Assembly: GCA_948099385.1 (NCBI GenBank)
Contig: CANUEZ040000103.1
Span: 8,976,501-9,040,500 of the forward strand
Direction: 5' to 3'
DNA: 64,000 nucleotides
Source of the DNA: Fasciola hepatica
Lineage: Eukaryota > Platyhelminthes > Trematoda > Plagiorchiida > Fasciolidae
This document shows, piece by piece, positions 1 through 13,005 of the stretch. Every line of letters begins with the position of its first letter. Position 1 is the first letter of the stretch. A model generated the notes under the pieces. It searched no databases. It was given only the letters and a program-made list of their open reading frames with translations, and was not told the origin of the DNA. Both the position numbers and the translations under genes were made by a program.

Positions 1-1720
1 GTGAAGATGACAGGGAATGTACATTTTTGATTGTTTCAAAGTGGAGGATGCGGAAAACGTCGAATGTTTTGGGCAAAGCGCAACAATGTAAGTACGGGAT
101 TAATTACCTCCGAATGATATAGTATAATCTAAAATCCAGCAATACTTGTGGAAACAAAAATTTACCCTGTTGATCCGTCTTTAGAGTAAAGCCTCGCACT
201 GAGAGACCAAGATGACCAGACTACAGTGGTTGTTGGAACATATGTGATAATGACCATGAGTGTCCCCTAAGCATGGATGTCGCCTATTTTGAGAATCCCT
301 TATCGAGGAATTTTTTCCCATGGTTATTATTTGTGAGCTGGAAACAGTTGGCTCGACCTGTGTGATCTATAAGCAGATATTTATGGCCCATGATAAATTT
401 AGCGGCGTAAAGTACGGAACACTCGGAGAACCTTCTGTCGAATTCCAAGTGTTGTATTTGGATGATTACGAGTCACCAAGAACGAGTTTGTTCGCCAACC
501 CATGTCTTCCAGATTCAAAGCAGTCATTTGCCAATACAACTCATGGTTTCTACAAATTCGATCAATTGGAACATGATAAGATAACCCGAAAGTTCCACTT
601 TCTAATCGGCAATCAAAATAATAAAACGTTCAAACAGCTACCAGTAGGAAATTTCCTTTGCTACACATTGACTCAATTAGGTACCGGGATCGTGAGGGCA
701 CGTGTAACACCAGCGGGTTTATTACACTCCTCTGTTTGACAGTTTCATGTGATAATGAAATACTGAGGAATGCAAACATTTGCTTGGAGAATACAAACGA
801 AATCGCTTACTGACCTAAAGGAAGTGATTGCTGTTTACCTGAACATTGCATCTTGTGATTAGGAACTGAAAATCAAACTACAACCCTAATGCCGAGTGGA
901 AAACTCCTCGTATACGTGGGGCAAAAAGTACCGTGCAACAAAGTGAAAAGCATTCGTCCACATTTTTGACCAGATATTCCAGCAGCTTTTGACTCACTAC
1001 TGTTATCTCCAATTAGTGTGAGCAATAAGCACCAAAAAACAAGCAACTAATTTGAACAGGTGACCTTTGTTTGCAATGAGCATTCTTTAATGTTCTTAAG
1101 GAATAATTTGGGCGATACCATGTTCACAATTAGAAAAATCGTTTTTCAAGTAACAGGTTATCGATTTTGCGTTGCCAATGAGCGCATTACCGTCCACAAT
1201 ACATCTGATACTGGTTCCATTGAAAATATTGATGAAAGGGCGCATACAGTAGCAATTAAAACCTTTGAGGAAACAAAGCTATTGATAAATGCGTTAACCG
1301 TTCATGTATATGCACCGGAAAACCCCAGTATGAGCAAATATGATACCTCAGAAACAGAAAATACATTGTGGATTTCTGAGGTTCACGATGTACGTACTTA
1401 CTACTTACGAGTAACTAAACACGCAAGAGAAGGACAAACTCCTACTACGAACAGCGATCAACAACGCAAGTGCTCCCGATTTTATTACGAAATTCGTTTA
1501 TTCACCTAAAAAACATTGTGATTTCTTTAAAACCAACCAAATATAGCTGAGATATTGCCAGAGTATTATCCATTTTTATTCCCTGATGGCCAGACTTATC
1601 CAGTCAATTTTAATCACTTCTCCGCAAAAGATGAAAACCACTCGATGATCAGTACATCTTTGGGAAAAAGATTCTATTTCACATCTGTGGTCTGTGCATC
1701 TTCTTCGATGAGACGATAGA
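1..1720 (+). CDS. Unrecognised multi-exon gene, 3' exons (left-arm copy, 5' end outside window)
   Basis: I do not recognise the protein. Six exons can be chained with matching phases: up to 87 (donor gtaagt at 88); 140-185 (acceptor ccag, donor gtaaag); 227-332 (acceptor ctacag, donor gtgagc); 377-691 (acceptor aagcag, donor gtgagg); 1060-1393 (acceptor gaacag, donor gtactt); and 1547 to about 1720 (acceptor atatag). Introns are 52, 41, 44, 368 and 153 bp. The third exon is Cys-rich (CWNICDNDHEC); the fourth and fifth read as folded extracellular-type sequence with several Asn-X-Ser/Thr sites. A further possible exon lies at about 1824-1960. The long frames at 320-739 and 1060-1509 only partly represent the exons. 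What is seen is the splice sites and open phases; that it is expressed is inference. The last exon and stop are unresolved. Confidence 0.55.
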
Positions 1721-1959
1721 TTTCTTGTGACTTTTAGTTGCAAATCGTGGATGTATATCATTTTATATGTACGCATGTTCATACATGGATGTATATCCAT
1801 ATTTTCCGTCAGTTTCCCCATAGGAGTTAAAGATGCACTCCGCTTATCCGAACAAGTGACAGTTTGTATTGACCGTCGAGACAAAACTGTCTTTCTATTA
1901 GAAATACTTCAAAGAACTGTGACGAAATTGTTTAGCATAAAAACGAACAATATTCACCT

Positions 1960-3214
1960 GGTGTGCCCGAAAATGTAAAAAACCTCATTAAAAGCAAATA
2001 CACTAGGTGACTGCCTATGATTTTATCTGCTGGCTCATGGTTCGTAGGGCAAAAAGGACAAACAGAATTGCACACAGGCTCCACCTAGAACATGACGCAG
2101 GCGTGGCGTGGTCCCAGCCTTGAAGGAAAGTATAAAGGTCACTGGTGTGGTGCGAGTGAGAAGGCGAACAAGGGACCAATGCAAGCATGACACACAAGGT
2201 CGGGCACATGACGCACAAAACTTGAATGTCGTAGGCCCCTAGATTGACCACAATGGACAACTACTCCACTGTAAAAGTACACCCATAGGAAGACGGTAGG
2301 TGAACCGAGGCAAGGTAACCGGGTTCAGTATGTGAAAGGAAGGGAATAAGTGTGGGTTGAATTGGTTTGGAAGGGCCAGGTGACGAGCTAATTAGGGTAA
2401 CGTGAGTGAGAAAATGAAACTGCGTGGGAGTTTCACATAATGAACTGATTTACCGATATATTGCACGCTGACGGTTAATTTCTAACACAGTGGAAGCACT
2501 GACAGTATTTTACTCAGATGTGAGGAATTTCGATCCATAGGGCACCTTCTAACAAAAATGCAGAACACGCTTATCTAGGGGACCTTCAAGTCTTCACTAA
2601 ACACCTCTCTCTTTCAATGAACTAAGTTGTTCTTCTATGGTACATTTTGGTAAGAAGTTGACTTCCAGGCTGTGTTCATGATGAATCATTTTTCCCCGTC
2701 TACAATTCTCTCAACCGTAGGGTCCTTTTGACCACTGGAATAATGTAGCACTCTTGATGAGTTTCTGGTGTTTTTCTTCTTTATAGGAGTCTCATATATT
2801 GTGATCATTCTAACAAAATAGCTACTTCTGGTGGGACGGGTATTTTTAAAATCATTATAAAATTTACCTGTGGTGATACTCACTCTGCCTATCATGATAA
2901 AATGGGTTAACTGCTCGCGGGTGAGCAAGGAACTAAATCAAAGGATATCAGGTGATAAGGAAATTTAGATTTGTAGCTGTGCTTGGAATGTCATACGAAA
3001 TTCAGAGAAGTAGCATTCACTGGGAAGACACGGAACTTGGACTAAAATTCCAACAATGCCTTCAAATTAAACTGATTTTGAAGTTACACTTACTGGTGCA
3101 AAGCCAGTAATCAATACACTGGCAGGATACGATTGTCTGGGAGCAATGCCCAGTAATCCAGGGACTACATAAACTAAACTACATGCGACATTCTATCCTA
3201 TTTCTACTCCAAAT
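1960..3214. other. Left arm, no gene recognised
   Basis: Short frames occur in several directions (for example 2015-2260 minus and 2686-2928 minus) but none has recognisable family features or convincing splice context. It lies between the exon cluster and the degraded 3' LTR of the old Gypsy copy. The mirror is 47,986-49,240. Confidence 0.4.
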
Positions 3215-6200
3215 GCCACTCACATAGGCCCGAGATTTCGTCGCTTCCCATCTGCTGATCTGTATGCCTCCTTTTGTCTCCATCGGGATGCTTCAGACAT
3301 ATTCACTGTCCGTTCTCTGGTCTGTGGCTCTCCATTGATTGGCCCGATCAATTAGATCTTCGTGTTGTCCTAATGCTCCAGCATTCACCGGTACACTCGT
3401 TCTTCGTTTCACGCTTTCGGTCTGGGTGCGCCAGGATGCCAAGTCGCAACCGTTGACTCATTTGCCTTGTGGTCCTTGAGTGATTCCGAAACTGGAATTC
3501 TTTGTCGCGAGTAAAGTGTATGGCTGATTCCATCTTCTCTGGAACTTTGTGGCCACGTACCGGCCACATCGGGTCAGTTGTGATCCTTCACTTTTACCAG
3601 CCGTCTTGGCGTAAACCGCTCCCATTTTGTGCTTGGTTCCGTCTATCGTACCTTCATTTATTTCGACTCTGAGCATTTCTCGTCCGTTGTGCTGACACTT
3701 TATCTGGATGCCTCTGTTCGTGGGCAGTCATAGGTTAACAGTTCTTTTTGTTAAGTCACACATCCAATTGCGTTCTGGGTTCCTGCCCGAAAACCAGTTC
3801 GAAGGGTGTCGTCCCCATTTTTAAATGGTTTTTTGCGCGGTAACAGAGCAATATCTCCAATAGTACTTCTTTCCAATCACTTTCGTGATTGTTTATCCAC
3901 TGTTCCGTGGTTTCGATAAATCTTTCTGTTATTCCGTTTGCATGGTGATTGTAGGGCGATGTCCGTATTCGCCGGATCCTCAACTGTTCCAAATTGTCTC
4001 GAAATTTCTTCGATTCGAAGCAAGGACCCTGGTCATTATTGATCGTTTATGGTGAACCAAATCGCGTCATCATATAATCAACAGACACTCGAGAAACCGT
4101 ATCATCCGTTTGATCCAGTATTGGGATTGCTTCCACCCAGCGAGACACATGTTCAACCATTATCGTAATGTGCTGATTTCCAGTCCCATTCACGAATAGA
4201 GGACAAAAACATTCAACCCCAACTATAAAACAATCGTACTGCTTCTATGGACTGCATTGCTGGTGTCACTGTCACGTGCTCTCGTCTCCGCTGACAACCA
4301 GGGCAAGTTCGTATGTAATTATCGATGTCGTGAGCCAGAAGGCTCTGCACCGCAACAGTTCGATGATTCGTTGTTGTCCCATGTGAACACTGTCGTGCAC
4401 CAACTGTATCGCACGCTCACGTAGGGCCTCGCAAATAAAGAGCAGTCCTCTGGGTCGCAGACCCTGTCCCACACCAACGTCAATGAGCAGCTTTCAATCT
4501 TTGGCATGAAATTGTCCCCATATTTTTAGTAAGTCGAGCAGCGCAGGTGAAGTCCCACCTGGTCCTGTTGGAGCTTGAAGATGTGAACGAACCGTCCTCT
4601 CTATGCTGTCATTTCTTTGATGGCCGAAAAATCATCAAATGGCATCGGCCGATTTACTGGGATTGCTTTGACCGTCAACCAATCCTCTGGGATAAGGAAC
4701 TTATGAGAAACCAGCTGGAGTAAACGATCATCCGGACAGTTGTGACAATACTGCGCCAATTCCGGCCTCACTGATATCCCCAACCACGGTGAATTTCTTA
4801 TGCGGCCTTGGTATTGTCAAACAGTTTTGAGGGTTTGTTGCACTTTCCTCGAGTCTCTAGAATGCCACCTCCGTATCTGGGGTCCACTACAACATCTAAT
4901 ATTTCTTAAGTAGTTTAGGAGGGACATCTGCTTTTTGTGAAAAAGCTTGGCACAAAATTGGTGTCATAACCAACCAGGCTAAGGGACGATCTTAGTTGGC
5001 TCTCTGGTTCTGGCGAGAGGAAGTTCCGAGTCGTCTCCGATTTCTCGGGTAGGCGTTGCAGCTAGCTGCCTCCAACAATATGTCCAAGACGAACGATCAT
5101 GTCATGTGCGATTTGCCACTTCTTTGCGCAGAATCCCAAACACGCCGTTTTGGTTCTCTCAGGGACTACACTTAGTCTGGAAACATGCTGGTCGATCGTC
5201 TTTGGAAGTACCACAATAGCATCTCCATACACCACAACACCGTCTAGGTTATCCAGCGCCCGCAGTAGCAAACATCTAAAAGTAGCCCGGTGCGTTACAC
5301 AGCTCGAAAGGCATTCGTGATTTCTCCGATAATCTTCTGCAGAGCGGACTCAAGCTCCGACTGCTCCAATCAAGAAATTGTTATTCCTTCTCAGGCAGCA
5401 CGAGCAAACATAAATAGGCACTCTGTATCGTTCACTCCGCAAGCAATTGTCATTCTCAACGTCTCTCAGACAGTCAGACAGGCATAATTTGAACAAACCG
5501 ATCACGAACAAGGCATGCACTAGTAAGGCATCTTGCATCAGGAAGCCCGATCGATGGCTTGCGCGAAAGGTATTGATAATGAACAACTGGGTTTAAGGAA
5601 CTGCTATGTAGAGCCGCAATGAACCGGTCCGTAGCTTTCTGGCGATTGTTCTTTTGTCTGAACTCCGTCACCAGCCCTGCAAGCACCTCCTGATAAGTGA
5701 GATTTGTTTTTCTCCCATTTCCAGGTGATACACCACCTTGGCATGCCCACTCAGAAATGTTCGAAACGCCGCCAACAAAAGCGTGTCTTCTTTTATTCCT
5801 TCGCACGACGCTTCCCTTTTGAAGTCTACGATCCACGCCTCCGAATCTCTATTCACGAACAGAACAGGCCAAAGAAGCTCCATTGTGAAAGTGTGTGGTC
5901 ATGGCACCCATGTAACGGGGACGGCGAGATGGTAGAGGTCATCTATATCCAGACGGCCAAACAACTCAACTTCATGTAACACACAATGGTCTATATAATC
6001 CTTTTTCCGGACCGCATCGCACCAACTTAGGTCCCGCGATTAGGTGAGTATCTCGTCTGCGTTCTGGTCAGTTGCCTATGGCCGACGGCTTCATTCTCTT
6101 GGGCACCGCATCTGCTCGGCTGGCCCGATTGTCCCGGTTGACGGTTTGATCGATAGCCCCTCACATAGGCTATCTTGCTGGTTGCCTGAGATCCCGTCGC

Positions 6201-6350
6201 TCCCCATCTGCTAATCGGTATGCCTCCTCTTGTCTCCATCGGATGACTCAGACGTGTTCGCTGTCTGCTCTCCGCTGTGTGGCTTTCCATTTGTCGGACC
6301 GATTAATTTGATCTTCGAATCGTCCTGTTGTTCCAGCTTTCTCCGCAACA
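3215..6350 (-). mobile_element. Decayed Ty3/Gypsy element with internal deletion (left-arm copy)
   Basis: This is a diverged relative of the intact element at 22,235-26,931, in the same orientation. A 5' LTR relic of 440 bp lies at 5,911-6,350 and a truncated 3' LTR at about 3,215-3,395. Next to the 5' LTR is a degraded primer-binding site. The gag start (MELLWPV, ending at 5,883) aligns with MKFPWPV of the intact copy. Pieces of RT, RNase H, integrase zinc finger, integrase core and the GPY/F-like end are seen in different frames, separated by stops and frameshifts. The RT box reads YGDA instead of YGDD. About 1.2 kb spanning zinc knuckle, protease and the first half of RT is missing. It cannot encode a working polyprotein. 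Confidence 0.9.
5911..6350 (-). repeat. Degraded 5' LTR of the old Gypsy copy
   Basis: It aligns along its length with the 442-bp LTR of the intact element, including the shared segment encoding SRQ/ATSKIA-like residues and a TATA-like attatata stretch. It begins TGTTGCGG and ends CGTTACA on the minus strand, so the TG...CA ends survive. The mirror is 44,850-45,289. Confidence 0.75.
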
Positions 6351-8436
6351 TTATGATTGCACATTTCCATCGTAAGAAATGTTTACTGATGTTTTCACTA
6401 ATGCATAAAAGCCACCCGTCAGAGACTCGATCTTCAGATCACAGCTCCGCTGCCATCGCATTACACCGTGAGATCACGGATTGCATCAGTGGTGCAAGCA
6501 AATCCTTTGCCAGGTTCATTTGTTCACGTGGACACATGTCTCTTCAATCATTTTCCAAATTCTACCATTTCTACTTTGATATCAGTACCTCCTTGGCATA
6601 TTCAAACCATATATTATTTTCTTGTTCTGTGACTGAAGTTGTCATTTCATGTGTACCAGAATGCTCCTTGATTTTACTGTTTGTACCGTGACCGTGCTGC
6701 AATACATTTTTGTTTGACTCCTTGTTGAGTGGACCGTTTATGACTGCATTGTCTGTATATACCGGATGACTCTGCACTGTTTTTTCTTGAATTTTTACCT
6801 GGATGAAAGTAATTTGTCTTCATGTACTTATATGTATTGCATTATATAGAACCACAAAATTACGATAAACACGGTTATTCAATTGGAATTTTTTTCTGCT
6901 GTCCAGCCGTGTACAGCCCATGTCCTGCGTAAAGCTAGTGAACCTACGTTTCTGCTAGATTGACAGCCCAAGTAATCGGGATAGTTGCTGCTCACACTCA
7001 AGTCATTATTCGTCTTCCTACTTGGGGGCATAGGACATTGTCTTTCGTAGATGTTGTGTTCGGCTTGGACAGTCACGTGCTCACAAGCACGCATGATCCA
7101 CACTCCGTGCAATTCTGGACACACGCCTGCAGTTGTGCACACGTACACAGCTGACTTGTGTCATGTTTCGTCCAATCAGATCGTGCCACATGTTGCACGA
7201 CCTTGCAAAACTTAATCCGATTACTCAATCGCCTCGCACTTTCGATCGCATACATCGCGGACCTACGCAGTTGCACACGTTTTCTCGTTTTCAGTTGCTT
7301 TCCCATACTTGTTACAGAATACACGCTCGCTCGCATAAGCGTGCGTTTCTCCTAACTGCTGAATGCGGGACGCAGTACGAGTATTATTAGTTGTCTTCCC
7401 TACAGAAGGTTTGAACCGTGAAGTTGAATGCTCTTTTTCACAGCTGTTTGACTTCAAATGCCCCTATTCGAAAAATTTCACTCAAGTTTAATTAGGAGAA
7501 GTTGAATCAGGGATTTGATAGTAGCATTTATTGAAGTCTATGATGATCTGATTCCCTGCTCTGCTAACCACTCACGTGTCCATGTAATCACTCATAATCA
7601 GAGAAAAATCCGATGCAACGATGGTTTGAAGAATCACAGTTTGTACGATTAGCTCAGTTTTGGTTCTGTTTTGTTCTTCCAGCACGCTTGTTACTTCTCA
7701 TCTAAGAACACCACAATGTCCACTGTCCACGACACATTGACACCTCATTTTGACGGATGTCACTTGTGATAAGTCATACCAAATTATGTTATGTGTGTTC
7801 ACCTTTACTGCTGCCATAATTCCGTCCTGTGCGGAACACTAAACCTTAGAAACCAAAACACCTGTGCAGGCTCTTTAAATTATTCATACATCCTGAACTT
7901 GGTGTGTTTCCTTATGAAAATACCACAATGATCATCCTGATTTTTGGGAATTTGTGTGCTGACAATTTAATGAACTGGTTTCTATGTTGATTTGATGGTT
8001 ACCGGAATCCGAACAACGATCTTATTGAGCGAAGGAGAAAAGCTAACCTTCCTATCCACTGGCCTGTGAAGGCTGTCAACCAGGTCGATCTCATCATTTT
8101 TACCATCAATTACATCTGAAGATATTATGCAACTAATGCCTCCGTTCGAAAGTACTTTTCGGTGCTTGTTGTCCAGTCCTGGCCTTTAGCGAATGCATGC
8201 TGACACACCCACTCCGATTAGGGTTTTCGGTTTGTGGTATCTGATTCATTGAGTATAACGTAGTAAAATATCAACTAAAGGTGTGTTCAGTGTCTCCATA
8301 GCTATTAAGTGAGGTTTCATTGCATTAACTACGTTTTAAATTATTTTGCTATCCCCAAGACGTTTTCTAATCATCGTACAACACTTTGGAACTAAATTCA
8401 GGTGAACAGTGCAACGTCTGATACCTATGTAGTACC
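6351..8436. other. Left arm intergenic stretch with a CpG-rich patch
   Basis: No gene is recognised. Between about 6,900 and 7,400 the sequence becomes CpG-rich and is open in several frames on both strands, as expected from base composition alone. It contains CCAATCAG at about 7,171-7,178 and several CACGTG or CACGTA motifs. This may be a regulatory segment, but no adjoining gene was found. The mirror is 42,764-44,849. Confidence 0.3.
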
Positions 8437-8742
8437 CTAACTTTCAGCTTGTAAACCTCGTTTTGATAGTTCTTTATAAACAGCTTGCGGGAATATGTTG
8501 TGGGCGATGAAGCTGGTACATCTGTGACCAGGTAGAGGGTTGATACGACTGAACAACAAAGGACGCGATTGCTCGCTGAAGCCGTGGTTCAGATCTTCGA
8601 TATTACCGTTTGGAGATGAATGTCTTGCGGAGATACCACTTGAATGTTTGATGAACATCCAAAGTTCTCGACGATTATTGTTGGCTAGCAGCAAGTGACT
8701 GTATACGCCATTGAGTTGGCGGATTTCTGATTTGATTGCCAA
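8437..8742 (-). pseudogene. Possible retrotransposon ORF fragment (left arm)
   Basis: A 101-codon frame contains a stretch resembling the linker between endonuclease and reverse transcriptase of non-LTR elements (an LWMFIKHSSG-like segment followed by DLNHGF). The neighbouring sequence upstream on the same strand reads as a continuation in another frame. No catalytic motif is visible, so a non-LTR origin is a guess. The mirror is 42,458-42,763 plus. Confidence 0.25.
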
Positions 8743-10199
8743 AGAAAGGATTTTCCATGTGCGATAGTTCCCACTTTTGTAGGCATTTTATTCCATACGT
8801 CGTAATCTTTTGAGAGATGGAGGAGAAAATCGGTCACTACGGATATATATTGTTTCCAATGGGTAACTCACATCAAAAACAAAGTTCAAATAACTGGTAA
8901 GATGTTCATAAAACAGTGGGGTCTTGGTGACTTAAATGTCGAAGATATTCTGTTTGAAGACTTTGTAAGTTTTCTGAACCACACTGACGCTTTTCGCGTT
9001 TCAAGTCACGAGAGTTGGTGGAAATTTTGCGAACTGGAGCTATATGCCATTGAAGGGAATAGTATTATCTCGTAATCCGACGTCTCGAGAGGAGATCTAC
9101 GTGTGGCCTGAACCAGATCGGGGTTGTTTTTGGAGCATAAACCAAGTTGGCATCAGTCATAGTTAGGAGGTTTATAGCGTTTTCGAACCCAATAACGTCG
9201 AGAATTCTAGCTGAGAATGGTTGAAATAACCACAGAAAAAATCGGAGAAGTAACAACGTTGCTTAAAGGCTTGGAACATAAAATCTCGGAGAAGTCTCAA
9301 AAACACTAAAAGGGTATGTGGGAGAAATATAAGCGTTCGCAAAAAACCATGGAGCGATATACTCATATGCTTAGGTTTGCATATTATCATGGAAGCGCCA
9401 GTTTAGGAATTGTTGTGCATGGGTACTACTTGGACAGACTTGCACCAGCTGTCTTCAAGTTAAGTAATAACCCCTCCTTCGCGTTTCTTGCGAAGCGAGG
9501 TGAAAACTCAGTCAGCAAAGTAGTTCCATATTAGCCCAAACATTTTCTTTAATTAGCCCCAGTTTAGTCCCAGAATTGTCCCAATTTAGTCTCGTTTGAA
9601 GCACTCCGGGAAAAATGTTGGGTCTATTTCCGAACACGCCGAGAATGCAACGGCCTACTTGCTTTTCTTTGAAATTTCGGCATGCTAGACAACAGTATTT
9701 CATCTTGAGGTACTATTAAACGTACCTCCATCAATTTCCATTAGGGAAAATATTATGATCTATGAATACCCTCGAAATTTACTTCGCATGACCCCAGAAC
9801 TTTCTGGTGCCAAATATCCCTATAGAAAGTAGCATTTTACAAAGAAGTCAAGACGTACTTTCATGTTGTGAACGGTACTTGAAGAAACGGGCGAAAATCT
9901 CCAACTTATGCCATATTAATAAAATAGACTAAATGCTCTCTCTTTGTGCTGACCGTGCTGGCACATCTTAGTATTTTCCAACGAAGTACAAATATTTTCC
10001 CATGTTTTAGACCTGTCCAAATCTAACGGTATGCCAAAACCGTTTCTCAACCCAATTATTAAGAACAGTCCCCACGGGACTATTTTGGGACTAAAATGCC
10101 CTTCCCCCACTTCTGTGTTAACTTTCGAATTTTTTGTGTTCACTCTATGTCTGGATGGTATTTTTAATTAAATGGTATATCGTTTAGTTTTTCCCAACT
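8743..10199. other. Left arm, unassigned stretch
   Basis: Short frames only (9,065-9,256, 9,172-9,390, 9,512-9,703 and 9,916-10,143), none with recognisable motifs. Around 9,530-9,610 and 10,060-10,100 there are recurring phrases of the type tagtcccag / cccaattta, suggesting a decayed repeat. The mirror is 41,001-42,457. Confidence 0.3.
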
Positions 10200-12620
10200 T
10201 TGTATTCATTAGTATGCCTATTTTCTTTGGTTAAATGTCTGACGTCACCGGAAATGATGAGACCGTGCCCACGCGCCAGATTTACGAGCTCACCAGAGAG
10301 CGGGCCGTGTCCTAGCCCCATTCTTAAGGACTCTCCAGAGGCCGTGGATATAGTGGAGCTGATGACGAGGATAGTAGCCTTCGAAGCAGAGATAGTTGGT
10401 CTTAAAACTTTAGGTAAAACCACTTGCTCCATATCTCCTTCTAACCAGGCTATGGCGGTATCAAAACAACTAATTTTAGATACCGCGAAGAAATTGCAAG
10501 CTTCGGCATCTAGTGCTAAACGAGTAATTACATGGGGCAGAGCTCCTAGAGGTGCAAATCCAACGCAAATAACCCTAGAAATATTCAGATCGCTGGAGGA
10601 GTCGCACTCAAACCCTACCAAATGCTCCTGGCTGATCTCCAAAAGGCACAAACAGACATCGGGTTTAATCCTGGAATTCTCTTCGGAGGAACCGGCAACC
10701 AAACTGCTCGCGCAAAAACCTATTAATAAGGTGTCCTATACCTCGGTGCTTGGAGTAGCACCTGGCCATTTATTCTCTACTCTCTTGCGACAAGCCGTAT
10801 TGGGGAAAACCTACTACTCCGCCCCACGTGGCTCACACAGTGATCGACTGCTTCAACATAGCCACTTTCGCACAGGAGCATTTGAACCGCGACCAACAGA
10901 GGGAAATTTCCCATCTTACCCGCTGAGATTGGTACCTCAGGCAACCCCCCTTATGTCCCCACCACCCATTGTGTTGGCACTGCCCGTTATAAGAGCGCCT
11001 CCTTTACAGACGATAAACCCCTTTCTATTAGAATTTCTTCTGTTTCTAGGAAGCAGGCACCGAAAAGCCTGTAAACAAATCGTCTCCGTCTGCCGAACAA
11101 AATGCTAGAGCTTAGATGACTAGCGAAAGAAAAGAAACCCCACATCATTGCTATCAAGGATATTTGGCTCACACCAGACCATCAAGATGGTGAAGTGAGA
11201 ATACCAGGTTACTCCCACCTCCGTCATGATTCAGGAAGAGGATGTGCTGGGGGAGTTGTTCTCCGCATAAGCGACCTCCTACCTCGAGCGTCTCCTTTCG
11301 ATATACATCATCAACGCAACATGGCTTCCTTCATGGCGGATCATGCATCACCAATATGCTGACCGTTACGGATAGCCTGGCATAGACTCACGATGCTGGT
11401 AAGATATCTCATGCCGCATTCACCGAGTTTGCCAAAGCCTTCGATAGTGTCCCGCATATTCGGATTGTGTACAAACTGAGGATGTACGGCTTTTCCGGTC
11501 GCCCACTGTTCCTGATTGAGGACTTTTAGAAAAACTGAACCTCCTCGGTTCGCGTGTGTGCGTCTCGGTCTCAACCTTCCCCCATGGTAAAGGAGTCCCC
11601 TAGGGCTCTGTCCTCGGTGCTCTCCTATTCCTCACTTACACCAATGACCTCCCTGATGTGGTTCCGGTTAGCACAGAGATGTACGCGGATGAGGTCACAA
11701 TCTGCGACACGCAGGCAAATGCTGTGCAGTCAGCCATTTATTCTGTCAATCGTTGGTCGACTGAGTGTAGCCTCAAAATAAATGATGACGAATGTGCAAG
11801 CATGTCATTTGGCAATGCTCCGGTCCATTTCTTCAAGATATGTGGAAACACATAAATCGAAATAGTGGATCAATACAAGATCCTTGGTTTCTGGCTGCAA
11901 AGTAATCTCTAATTCTCCTCCTACCAAGAAAAAGCTAGTAAAACTGCTTCCCGGGTTTTGAACCATATAAGACCAACTTTTCCGATGTTCCTCAAGGAGG
12001 GCTGCCACCTTGTATATGGAACCTATTGTCAACCTCTTTTAGAAAGTGGCAGCCAGATAGCACACATTGACTTCGTCAGGGATCGGGACATCTTGGAGCG
12101 GATTCAATGGAAATTGCCTGAAATTGAATATGGCTTACGTTTTACCCTCTACCCGGTTCGTCAAATATCACTTAATCTCTACTCTCTTGAGACAAGCCGT
12201 ATTGGGGAAAACCTATTCCTGATGTATGGTCTATTCTCAACGGTCCTTGTGGATCAGTTTTTCATTCGTCCGAACTTGGATACTCTGTGGGGACACATGA
12301 GGAAACTCTTCTAAACCAGTCCACGCACTCTGATTTGACAATATTTCTTCTGGCCCCGGATAACATCTCTATGGAATAGTCTTTCACAGGAGGAAGTGAT
12401 TGCCTCCTCAAAAGAGGCATTTAGGGCCAGACTAGACAACTAGTTATGACTAAGGCCAATTCCAACCAATTGTCCGATCGCTGTCGCAAAGATTATTCTC
12501 CTTCCTAGTTTTACGTCTCGTCTTCAATCTTATACTTGTACATGTACGCAGTTATACATAGATCTATTCTCCTCCCTCTTACAATTTGCTCTTCTGTGTA
12601 AATTTTAAAACAACAAAACT
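10200..12620 (+). mobile_element. Decayed CR1-like non-LTR retrotransposon A (left-arm copy)
   Basis: On the plus strand there is an ORF1-like frame at about 10,200-11,108, with a coiled-coil-like start and then the AKRVITWGRAPRG segment typical of CR1-clade ORF1 proteins. Next is the start of the ORF2 endonuclease near 11,130-11,280 (IIAIKDIWLTPD, then GCAGGVVL). RT follows from about 11,310: QHGF near 11,318, then FAKAFDSVPH near 11,435 and a catalytic box changed to YADE near 11,683. The C-terminal LNLYSLETSRIGENL block is near 12,170 and a final FW-type block near 12,350. Most of the endonuclease and the start of RT are deleted, and stops and frameshifts interrupt the rest. The long antisense frame at 10,184-10,702 is a shadow. 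Confidence 0.85.
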
Positions 12621-13005
12621 AGTGATGTATTGATGTATCCATATTCATATTGTCTGACTCATGCACTACATAGGAAACATTTATTTCTTGTCCTAACGTC
12701 GCTTTTGCCTCCTTGCTGTCGAGTTTTGCCATTCCAGCTCGGTGGAACCGGAGAAAGAAGGGGCATACAGGAACCAGAAACGTTTGGGCTCAAGCCTTGC
12801 ACCCGTGAACTGCTCTAGGGCTTCAAGAATTCAAGACCGAAAACATCCAGAGAAATGACTTCACTACCAGTGTTGTCACTGAACCAGGTTCCTTGTAGTA
12901 GTATGACTCCAAGTTGTTCATATTCCTCACACAGGAAAAGGTCTTTTAGATAATCGAGGCATCCAGTACCTAAGCACATTTGAGAAGTGAGAATAATTAG
13001 TATGC
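12620..13005. other. Left arm, spacer between CR1-like A and the dispersed repeat
   Basis: No motif was recognised. Short frames occur on both strands (12,630-12,818 plus and 12,815-13,009 minus). An interarm substitution lies at 12,757 (G here, A-equivalent in the right arm). Confidence 0.3.

Noticed and set aside
320..739. Single-exon gene of 139 codons
   Set aside because: The first part of this frame is better explained as an intron (333-376): phases from upstream exons join only after it is removed, and the end continues to a donor at 692, before the apparent stop.
1547..1720. DENN-type (uDENN) domain suggested by a FPDG motif and later aromatic residues
   Set aside because: The match is too short and the order of surrounding motifs does not fit.
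10184..10702. 172-codon minus-strand gene in CR1-like A
   Set aside because: It is the antisense of the ORF1 frame, which has recognisable CR1 ORF1 features on the plus strand.
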